A stretch of 64,000 bases of DNA from Liolophura sinensis. Taxonomy: Eukaryota; Mollusca; Polyplacophora; Chitonida; Chitonidae. The stretch covers positions 13,877,335 to 13,941,334 of the forward strand of contig NC_088297.1 in NCBI RefSeq assembly GCF_032854445.1, given 5' to 3'. The position numbers and the translations under genes were made by a program. Under the pieces are notes generated by a model, which did not search any database, was not told the origin of the DNA, and saw only the letters and a program-made list of their open reading frames with translations. Of the stretch, positions 44,677-56,100 are shown in pieces; within the stretch, counting starts at the first letter, position 1, and every line of letters begins with the position of its first letter.

Positions 44677-45073
44677 CACTGTAATAATCGAATGCAAATT
44701 TACAGCCTGAAGCACCGTATATCGTTACAGTAAATCATGTTGTAAATATTTTACACCATTTTCCAGCGCAATTCTGCACCTATGTGGTGTAATTTTACTC
44801 TAGTTGATGTGTATTTACAGCACTGTCTGTAAAACTGTATCGGTCTGACCATTTACAGTGCTGTAAATGTACTCTTGTTTTCTTGGTAGATATGTAGATT
44901 TTGTTAATTTGCAATGGAGTTAACTGATTATTTACAATGGTATATGTGGAAATATACTAATATTTTGGGTGTAAATATTAAACATCACATCTTTTAAATC
45001 TACAGTAAAAAGAAGTGGTCACAAAATTGCCTGTACTTTTCACTGTAAAATTACAATGCAATTTGTTACAGTG
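44677..45073. mobile_element. MITE-like element with ACACTGTAA terminal repeats
   Basis: The left end ACACTGTAATAATCG and the right end TTTGTTACAGTGT are inverted copies of ACACTGTAA with partial matching inward (AATGCAAATTTACAG against TTACAATGCAATTTG). The interior is AT-rich and dotted with CTGTAAA and TTACAGT words. There is no ORF. It lies about 530 bases upstream of the cathepsin C start codon, in the putative promoter side. Confidence 0.55.
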
Positions 45074-45296
45074 TAGTCTACTCCTGACTATATTCACACT
45101 TTCCTGACAGTTATTGTATAGATCAAGTGTTCGAACGGAGTACTATCGATCTCAGTCAAACTGTTGAGAAGACCAACTCAGCGTTCTGTACGTGTAAATT
45201 CCAAACTTACAGTCCATGTGAAATATCCAGGTAACTGAAATAATTTAAAGCGTTTGTCAGTTGAAGTGGATTTTATCGGCATTTGATATGTATTTG

Positions 45297-45400
45297 TTCA
45301 TTTATTTATTTGATTGGTGTTTATGCCGCGTTCAAGAATTTTTCACTTTATATGACGGCTACCTATATTCATGGACGAAGAACACCGGAATGTTTCCCAG
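45297..45400 (-). repeat. SINE-like fragment
   Basis: TTATTTGATTGGTGTTTATG, GCGTTCAAGAATTTTTCAC and ATATGACGGCTACC match the family 1 tail. The rest diverges. A GGATTCGAACACCCGACC word at 45452-45469 resembles a tRNA B box, which suggests a second tRNA-derived unit beside it. Confidence 0.6.
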
Positions 45401-45589
45401 GTATCTGGCAAACCCCAGACTTAAAGCCGCAGAAGAAACAGCGAGAACTGGATTCGAACACCCGACCTTATAGGTCATGGGACTGGTGCACGTGTAGCCC
45501 AAAAGAGCCAGTACTTTAAGTGTCTGAGTCAGCCAAACCCCATATCACACATGTGTATATGGCTGTAATACACACATTTGTAACTGGGG

Positions 45590-45913
45590 CTGTAGATCCC
45601 CTGGGTCAATCCTGGGTCGGGTCACACTTAAGGCCTTAAGAGAGGAAGGTGTAGCGTCCTGGCATGGCGTTCACTATTAAGAGGATAATGTAACGACTGG
45701 CTGACCCGTATCACTATAATGGCTCGGGTGGTGCGGCTTACTTGCCTTCGGTAAGTTGTGTCAGTGAAGCAGCACTAGATAAAAAAGGGGTGGAAATCCG
45801 TCCTGCAACAAGGAGTCACATTACATGCACATGCGCTCTAAGGATTCCTTCGTCGTCGTGTGACTGAAAAATTGTTACGTTCAACGCTAAACCCTAAGCA
45901 CTCACTCACTCAC
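45590..45913 (+). repeat. SINE family 3
   Basis: It shares GACCCGTATCA, GGTGGAGCGGCTTACTTGCC-type sequence, GAAGCAGCACTAGATAAAA, GGTGGAAATCCGTC, CTCTAAGGATTCCTTCGTCG and GACTGAAAAATTG with 59485-59735, and ends in ACTCACTCACTCACAC. This 3' tail differs from families 1 and 2. Confidence 0.75.
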
Positions 45914-46451
45914 ACATTGTGAATATCTGTAATTATAAGGCGGTAAAAGGGCTTGATAGTTTATGCTGTTCTTTATTTGACATTTATACAAACCGTTACA
46001 TATGTATAACACACATTTATAGTAGAGAGCTCCCGTTTCTCTCCTGTTTCAGCTTTAATTCTACTGCATGTACATGTTATTAGTCAAATGGTCCTCAGTG
46101 ATGGGATACGGACATATATGGTGTCAGTAATCCTCATACTTACGTATCATATCACTGAGTGACGATGTACAAATTTATCCTGCAAAGACCCATCGATTCA
46201 GTGCAGAACTGAAGATCGATGTATAGATGAATCGCTTCAGCGATGGAACCATTGTATGCAAAACTCAACAAAGGGAGATAACCCATTCTGCAGACACATT
46301 TAACGTCGTGTGTTGGATTCGAGAGTATATCTGTACCCCTCCTGTCCGTTTTTATCCAATGAAAAGTGGACAATATAACATATAAATAAAGATCGTTCCA
46401 TTTACTGATAGACACATAAACATGTACATGCAGGTAATGGTAATTGGAACC

Positions 46452-46536
46452 CTTTATTTATTTATCTCTTTATTTAATTGGTGTTACAATATTTCACTTA
46501 TACGACGGCGGCAAGCATTATGGTTGGAGGAAACAT
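46452..46536 (-). repeat. SINE family 1 tail fragment
   Basis: TTATTTAATTGGTGTTAC, ATTTCACTTATACGACGGCG and AGCATTATGGTTGGAGG. The GCCGTACTCAAGA part is deleted. Confidence 0.75.
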
Positions 46537-47180
46537 CTGGAACAATGTGGTTGTTATACATGCGTTCAGCTGTACAAAACTTTGTTTTGAGATGCTCTTG
46601 TCATAAACTGTAGAACTTGTTATCCAATCAAGCTAATTAATTGTAAAAATGTAAAATTAAACTAGTACTGGTTATTAAATTTTTAAGAAATTTGGCACAT
46701 GCATGTTCTTGTATAGCACTGTATCAGTCACTTGATCTGATTTCCAGACTTCTAAGCAATATCATAATTGAAAATATGCACAAAAGACATAAAATTATGG
46801 CACCATAATCCCACACACCGGTGTAACATCGAGGATTTTCACTCTTTTTTCTCATAATAATCTTAAATATACAAGTTATAATCACATTCAAATTATGTTT
46901 GACACATATTATAAACGTCTCACAAATAAAAGCGAAAAAAGTTTGCGTAAAACACATAAATAAGCTAGATGACTGATCACAGTGCGCAGTAAAAATCCAC
47001 GTGACAATGTTAAAGAATCATGACCCTCGGCAGTTACACGCATTCTGGGCTGTCACACATGAATTCTGGACTGTCACAGAAGTCTGCAATATATAGGAAT
47101 AATTAATCACGTGATTTTGCTTATCCCACCTATGACACGCTTATATGCACACACGCTTACTACTGCACTAATTGAAATAA

Positions 47181-50100
47181 CTAAATATATGGACAGGATG
47201 TAGACTGTTTCCCGTACACTTGTTCTAGTTTGTCAATTAAAGAGTTTTTCTCCACTGGAGAAGTAAAACTCGCTTCTGCGGCGTTGAATATCTGAAACAG
47301 AAACGGGGCAAAAGTGGACTATAATTAAAATTTAAAAGAAAAACCAACAAATGTCATAGATAGTCATTTCGAAAGGGGAGTTGAAACGAGACAGCGTTCC
47401 TGTGACGTCTAGGCGAGAAACAACTACGCTCTCGGAGTATATAAATAACGCGTCTGCTTGGTAAAAATTTAAAACACTTCTTATTTAAGATTCACATTTC
47501 TTATCTAAGAACAGTTCTTATTTAAGATTCACGTTTCTTATCTAAGAACAGTTCTTCATTTGAAATGCAATATTTGTGTGCCGTATGAAAAAAAAGTTTT
47601 AATATCTTTTCACTCAAGCGGAAAATGGGACTTAAATCAATGAGTAACACAGCACTATATGTATATATGCACGTATAAATGACTTACACACGTTATCAGC
47701 TTATCTTCGGAAATTCCCATCTCCTTGGCAAACTCAAATTCCTTTGTGAGATTTGTGTCACAGGGAAGAGGGTCGTCGCTGTTTATGGAAAAATTGGTAT
47801 CATCGTCAGAGAACCTACAAGTACAAAAAGGTGGCCCACTGAACAGTATGCGAGAGAGAAAGGTGGTACAATGAACAGTATGTTACAGAAATAGGTGTAC
47901 CATGAATAATATGCCAGAGAGAAATGTGGTACGATAATAAATTTGCCAGAGAGAAAGATTTTTTTTTTGAAAAATGAAGAAAATGCCGAAGAGAAAGGTG
48001 GTGCAATGAAGAAAATGCCAAAACGAAACTTAGTACAATGAACAGTTTGCCAATAAGAATGTTGGTTCAGTGAAAATTATGCAAGTAAGAAAGTTGGTAC
48101 AATGAACATTATGCAAATGAGAAAGTTGGTATAATAAACAATATGAAAATAAGAACGTTGTTACAATGAAGAGTATGCCATTCAGAAAGTTGGTGCAACG
48201 AACAGTATGCCGATAAGAAAGTTGGTACAATAAACAATATGCAAGCAAGAAAGTTTGTTCAATAGAGGGGTGGGGCAGTAAACAATTAGCTCGGCAAAAT
48301 GTGGTGCAATAAATAATTAGTCAGACAAATAGGCAGTGAAATAAACACTTTGTAAGAGGGAAAGGTGGTGCAATAAACAATTTGAAAGAGAGAAAGGTGC
48401 AACAAAGCACAATTTGACAGACAATACTTCGCCAGAGGAAAAGGTGGTACAACGAACATTTAGCTAAGTAGCCTTCAGAGAACGGCATTACAGTGAACAA
48501 CTGGCAGGTTGCTTTAGCGATTAAGGTCGACGGTGGTGGTACAATGACCTGTTTGCGACACTGTTATAACGTATGCCAAGGTAATGTGATGAACTATTTG
48601 CCAGATTGCTTTAGCAATTCTCGTATTTGTCTGATTGCTTTAGCCATTCCGGTGGAGAGAGATGTTACAATGAACTATCTGTCACATTTTCTTAGCCATT
48701 CCGGTGGAGAGAGATGTTACAATGAACTATCTGTCACATTGCTTTAGCCATTCCGGTGGAGAGGGATGTTACAATGAACTATCTGTCACATTTTTTCAGC
48801 CATTCTGGTGGAGAGAGATGTTACAATGAACTATCTGTCACATTGCTTTAGTCATTCTGGTGGAGAAGGGTGATCCAGTGAACTATTTGCTATTTGCTCT
48901 GAAGTACAGTGAACAATTTGTCACATTGCTCTAGTGATTCGGGATAAAAATGATGGTATAGAATGAACTATTTCCAAGATAGCTTTGCCCTTTTGCGAGA
49001 GAAAAATTCAGTACAATAAATAACTTAAAACAGCGCCTTTAGAGATTCGCCAGTTAGAAAGATGGTGCAATAAACAACTTGCTGAACATCGTTAGATTTG
49101 GAAATGGAAGGAAACAGCGGAGATATAGTGCGCTTCCCGCCAGGTTTATCAACTGGCACACTCTGTTTCATTCTAAATGATTCATCCACCTAATTCTGTT
49201 TTATTTTTTTTCGAAAACCTTGACTAATTTCTTATCAAAAACAGTATCATCAAAAAAGTCATTTACGACCTTTGTGAACTTCTGAAAGTGCAGTTTTATG
49301 TACCAAACTTCAAATTAAATACAGTGATGGTAATACAAACCGTTTAGCAGGATGAAGCGAAAGGTTGGTGGCAGCTTCTGGACACGCTCCAGTTAGCACA
49401 GAGGAGTTGGGACAGACCTCAAAATGGATGCCCTTTTCACAAAGCTCTCTATACAACTTCAAATCATCCAAGACATGGTACCCATGGCCAATTCTCTCCG
49501 CGTAAAATAGATTGACAGCCTGTTAGCAAAAATGTCTCTTTAACCGATACGCGATAACCGTTTAATTGAACTGAATGATTGACTGAGTGGCCAAGTTATT
49601 AGGAATTCTTTTCACAAACAAAATATAGAAGTAATTTGCTAAAAAGTATAGCGTTTATTTTTTAAAACAGTGGTACATCAAAGTGTGGGAAAAGGCTTAA
49701 GTCTGGGAATAAAGCCAAACTATTACACCTATCAGATGAGAAATGCTTTGTAACATATTCTTTAATTGTAACAATACAATCCACCTTACCAGATCCACAG
49801 AATTAGAATCGCCCACTTCCCCAGCGTGCATAGTACGATGTATCCCTGTCTGGTGAGCTTTCTGGAACATTATATATAGTATTTACATCAGGTCTGGTGA
49901 GCTTTTTGGAACATTATACATATTTTTTACATCTGCTCTGGTAAGCTTTCTGGAACATTGTATATAGTTTTTACATCAGCTCTGGTGAGCTTTCTGGAAC
50001 ATTGTACATAGTTTTTACATCTGCCCTGGTGAGCTTTCTGGAACATTATATATAGTTTTTACATCTGCTCTGGTAAGCTTTCTGGAACATTGTATATAGT

Positions 50101-53100
50101 TTTTAAATTTGCTTTGGTGAGATTTCTGGAACATTGTATATACTATCTACATCTGGTCTGGTGAGCTTTCTGGAACATTATATACAGTATTAACATCTGG
50201 TCTGGTGAGCTTTCTGGGACATTATATACAGTATTAATATCCTGTCTGATGAGCCATTATATATAGTATCAGCATCTAGACTGGTAAATTTTCTGTGACA
50301 TTATATACACTATTAACATCTGGTCTGGTGAGCTTTCTGTGACATTATATATAGTATTAACATCTGGTCTGGTGAGCTTTCTGGAACATTATATACAGTA
50401 TTAACATCTGGACTTGTGAGCTTTCTATGACATTATATACAGTATTAATATCCTGTCTGATGATCTTTCTGGAACATTATATACAGTATTAACATCTAGA
50501 CTGGTAAATTTTCTGTGACATTATACACAGTACTAACATCTGGTCTGGTGAGTTTTCTGGAACATTATATATAGTATTGACATCTGGTCTGGTGAGCTTT
50601 CTGGGCCATTATATACAGTATTAACATCTGTTCTGGTGAGCTTTCTGTGATATTATATACAGTATTAACATCTGGTCTGGTGAGTTTACAGGAATATTAA
50701 CTAAACATTTTGGTGTTTTCCAGTGTATGCCAGTCTGAAAGGAAGCCTTTCTGTAACATTTAATACAGAATTAACATCGCCAGTTGCATGATGGTCTGAT
50801 GAGGTTAGTGTATAAGAATTAGCATAGAGCTGACATCGTCCAGAGAATGTCGGTTTGACGTCCGGTATATGCCCGCCTTGTCAGCTTACTGTTAGCACAC
50901 AACTGACATCGTCCATCCAGTGTTTTCTGGTCTGGTTAGATCTTTGCCAGTGTGAAACTGCTCCCCAATCTTCACCCCCTGCCCCCACCTACCCACTTGT
51001 ATATTTACGATCTGGCCTAAGGCTTAACGTCGCCAGCAACATTATATCGAAAACAAAATTCAGACGTCTGGCCAAAGAAATAAGTGGCGTAAATCATACA
51101 GATAAATGACATGATTGCAAAGACCTTTGTGGATGATCCACCTTGTTGACGAGGCCGACATGTAAATGGTGTCTACGCAACCACAGTGCTATGTACGTTA
51201 CATGTATATCAAAGTCGTAAATATTTACCTCAGTAAAAATTGAAATTGTGCAAACTGTAGCAGAATATTAGTTACCCTGAACGCCTCCAGGTGACATGAT
51301 GTGTTGGCGTCTGCGTTGCTGGAGGGCTCGCCTGAGGCCAAGTCAATGGCGACCACGCCCTGATTTCTAAACTCCTCACAGAGCTGGTAGACTTCCAGGG
51401 ACCATTCTGTACAAATCAGTAGCAAAAAGGACTTTACCAGATTCTGCTTTCGACTTTGGATGATTTTAAGATGCCCAGAATACGGAAAAAAGCATAGCCC
51501 AGCTTATATATGGAATAATTTGAGTAAAATTTTAGAGTAAAATAAATTACAGTGTAATGAAGTTATAATGTGCTAGCGCAAATTAGCACCGACTAAAACT
51601 TAAAATGGCGTTAACATGGATGCGACACTCGGGGGTGTTGTTTCAAATCGAGATTTGGACAGGGACTTCTTGGGACTAACCTGCCCCCACTGTTCTTGAG
51701 ATTGCTGAAAGTCTGTTACATGCTTGCAAGGCCATGCATGTGGTCTTATGTGAATTTCGTTGGAGAAAAGTTTTCTTTTAGTGTTATGCGAACCGCATAT
51801 AGGACCACGCTTTGCGAGGGAAAATCTGTCGGAAAGTTTGTCAGTTACTCGCCAAAAGTGAGGGGTTTACTCCAGGCAGTCCAATTTCCTGAAACCATGA
51901 AACTGGTCCCAGTCGTATGTAAGCTAATTATTCTTGAGCGCCGCGTTAAAATCTAATAAAAAACACCTAAGTGGATGGAATGAAAGAAACCATTTTACAT
52001 GTGGTGTATTCCGCGGCCATTATTTAGATTTATTGTTATACATAGATACCGAATATACTGATTAACTGATTGCACCACACCTAAAATTCACTAATTTACC
52101 CACTAAATTTACCTGGGTTATCCAGCAGACAACATAGTATTGATTTCGCGGTGATGCCAAAGTCGTATGACCCTTTTTTAAACGCATCTGAGATTGTTTC
52201 CACAACATTGCGAGCTCCGAAACTTCCGGTGATCGGAGAATAATAAGGTTTCGGGCTGTCATTCGCTAAAATATGCGGACTGTAGCGGGCTTCCACGTAA
52301 CAGATTTTCTGCTTGGCACAATCCTCGCAAAATTCATACGCCATTCTCCACACGGCCTCAGGGTCACCTCTGCGAACATGACAAAAATGGACAATACATA
52401 AAAATGTTAATTTGACGTAAATTACAATATTTTCTAACCATTTCATACATGTAAAGTGTTGAATTTCTAACATCTAATGCTTCGAAAGTGTTAACCTATA
52501 CATAAATGTTTTTTTCTCCTCGATGCACTAGGGCCACAATGTTGGATTTAATATTGTTATAGCTATGCATAGCATTTCAGTTTCCTCTCATCATAATGCT
52601 GCCTGCCGTCGTATAAATGAAATACATATATTCTTAAACACGGCGTAAAACAACAATCAAATAAATAATTAAATAAATCAGAGAAAATTTCGTAAACTTT
52701 TTGTACTCACGCTACACACGGCATGAAAACTCCGAATGTGTGCAGGAACTCTAGGAAATTTCCTGGCCGTTTGTATACACACATATGCTTCTTCAAGTCC
52801 TCCAGGTTGTTCGCCGGAAGGCGCACTCCACGTTTTCTAAATCAACACAAAGAACTTACAGATAATGCGCATATTTACCGCATTATTTTCTTTCTTTCTT
52901 TCACACAAAAAAAGAGTAAGAGTAATAATCTAATATAACCATCGTAATACCCCATCCCATATTCTCTAAATGCATATGTGTACAAAAAATACACAACATG
53001 TGTACCACAGAAGAACTGCAACAAATTTGCACAGGAACATGAATGTGTGCACTTTACATCCATCATTCATAGGTGTGTACACATTTAATGTGTACCAAAT

Positions 53101-56100
53101 TGTGTACCTGTGCTACACACCTTGTTTACATCGTGAGCTACGCAAACACATGTATGTGTACGAAACGGTAAACATATGTTTTTGAGGGTACTTTTACTCT
53201 CATATCAACTCGTATTATTATAGACTTCTTTGGTGTTTAAATAGTAATTTATAGTTTGTCAGTTTTAACAGAAAGCCTATTACCTGAGTGATGCTAAAAT
53301 GTATTTTACTATAGCTGCAGATTATTCCTGGTTGTTTGACCTTCACCTTGGCGGTTGTTGTTGATGCTTGATGGTAGCGGATTGGAGGTTGGTTTGGTCG
53401 TTGTCGATGGCGGATGTCTCATACCTAGTATACATGCAGGTTGGCTAATAGCTGTTGATTTATTTATTTATTTGGTGCTTTAGGTCGTACTGAGGAATAT
53501 TTCAGTTATACGACAGCGGCCAACATTATGGTGGAAGGAAACCCGACAGAACCCGGGGGAAACGCACGATCATCCGCAGGTTGCTTCCACGTACGGCCGG
53601 CGGGGAAGAAAACATGAACTAGCGCTGGACTTAAACTCGCAGCGACTGCACAGGTAGGAGGTTCCTGAGGCCCCATGTTGATTCATGATGGTATGGATGC
53701 TGTTGGTGTGCTGTTTACAAAGCAGTTGATTGATGGTATATAAGTTGTCTTGTGTTATGGTTAGTTCATGATAAATTAGTTTGTATATATAGTATGGTAT
53801 GTTTTATGAAGAATTCATTGAAAATGGGTTGTTTTCGTTGTTTGACGGCATGATCGAGTGTAGTTTACCTCGTGATTATTGACCTAAACTGATGTGTTAG
53901 TTTGGAGATTATGGTTGTAGCAGGGCAGGGTAGTTCAAAGCTGTTTGAAGACTTAATACCAGATTAAACTTTAACCCAATGAGCCCCAAAATAATTGCAT
54001 AACAGTATATTAAATATGAACTAAGTCCGCTGCGGTTATACTTTAGACTTTGGCCAACTGCATTGGTTGCTGAAGTTGGCTAAAATCTTAACTATAAAAA
54101 TTTGACTGAATACCTGTATTAGCTAATAGATTTTCGAACAACTGGGTCCTGTTGATGACGATTGTTCCATGCTGGTTGGTGTTGGGCTGTCTGCCTCTTG
54201 ATACAAGGTTTTATTAATTTGCTGCTCTATACACAGATTGTTAAAACTTACCAACGTTTTATCAACGTTTTATCAACGTTTTACCAACGTTTCACCAACG
54301 TTTTATCAACGTTTTGTCAAAGAATATTAGGATATTATCAAAGAAGTACATGTACTTCACCCTATGGGCCAAATTATCTCTACCTCGCACAACACGACGG
54401 TTATTGTGAACATACAGCTTGGGTCATCCAACATATATACATTTATACTTACTTCCCTAACTCCAAAACAGTCTCGGGCCGAATCGCTCCATCCAAATGA
54501 ACATGCAACTCGACCTGCAGGTAAAGTAAAATTTACACATCTGAAGCAATATTTTTACGCTAAAAGAAAGCTAAAATATGAAGTAAGTTTCATCATACAG
54601 ACAACTGAAAACTATGCGTAAAAATTCTTTCATTTATTTTTTTTTAAAATGTTTTTAAACAGTATTGAAAGACATTCAAATACTTGAATACAGTGGTGGG
54701 ATTTATGAACCATACTGAAAGTATCAAGGAACTCTGACGTCACATCACCTTTTTATTCTGATGTTCACCAGAAGGAAGGAATTATTGGGAACGTTATTTC
54801 AATAATCTTTTACTCATGGGTAAAAACAGTTATTCTAACATTCAGTGCCGTGATTAGAGTTGGAGAAACTTACTGTGTCGTCAGAGTTCCTAATCTCCGA
54901 TAGTATGGTCCATAAAGCTCACCTTAGAACTTAAATGTTTGAGCGCCTTTAACTCTTTTCACAAAAAAAAATCTAAAAAAATAAATAAAAGATAATTTTT
55001 GCATAGTTTTAAGTGATCTGTTTAACTGATGCCTTCTTCGGTTTGTAGAGGTCTTTTCCATCAAATGACGACAATACCATATAAACGACGGAGACACGAA
55101 AGCATGCATTTATATAATTTTAGTGCATTTGCACTTATTAGTGCACTTTCTTCTATTCCTTGACAGTTACAAATTCTGGGTTGAAGAAAGCAGAGTGCCT
55201 CTGAATGCGACACACCCTCTCCGGCCATTCGTTCTTACAGAATGGACAATTCCCATCTGGTGTCAATTATCTGGCTGATTTTAAAAAGGCAAGCTACGTA
55301 TATAGTTTTATTTCTTAATCAATTGAATTAAAAGATCTCTGTGGAATCGGGTATGTGTAGTTCCTCTCTCTCAGAGTCAGAATGCATGAGAAGGAACAAA
55401 ATGCACGCCTACGCTTTTGTCACAATAATAGAATAATATTAATGAACTACATTCTTTCATATCTGTAATCCTCTCCTTGTCAACACTACTCGTGTAGCCT
55501 AATGTTTACAAACGGGGCCAAGGGAATCCGTGTCTAACAATGGATAGGGTCCTGGCGAAGCACAATGACGCAGGAGCCTCTCACCAATACGGTCGTCGTG
55601 AGTTCAAGTTCAGATCATGCTGGCTACCTGAGCGTGTATGAATACAGTTAACCTTTCAGCGTTATACCACTTTAAATCCCCGAACAATTATAACGGACGT
55701 GTTATGGTCAGATTTTTATTAAATATTTGCTCTGTAACAAATAAACTACAGTTAACCTGTTTGATTAATTATACCGTTCTTCACAGTAATTTATCTAATG
55801 CCAAGATTGCCGTGTTTCTGGATTAATGTTCTTGGAGGCGTATCTTGAGTTTGTATATATATTTAACGTCAGTGTTGCATAATGGTATGTACATATGCGT
55901 GGGCCCTGGATGTTTATGTGTAGGCCTATATTTGAATATGCACATGTAAGGCCCATGTATATTGACTGGGCATAACTGAATATGACCTACATATAACTCT
56001 GAATATAACGGTACATTGATCGAGTTCCGGACTTAGCTAATGTAAGCCAATGCAAATGCATGTATACAGGATGGTTTGTACAGTATATAGAGCATGGGTT

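Noticed and set aside
47682..47695. Adenosine deaminase exon 8 ending AAC|GTGTGT
   Set aside because: It would end in phase 2, but exon 9 starts in phase 0. The GTAAGT three to six bases on is a far better donor and keeps frame.
49790..49849. Adenosine deaminase exon 6 starting at 49849 (CACCAG|ACAGGG)
   Set aside because: It keeps frame, but it would delete KAHQ, which the family has before TGIHRT. The acceptor at 49862-49863 restores it.
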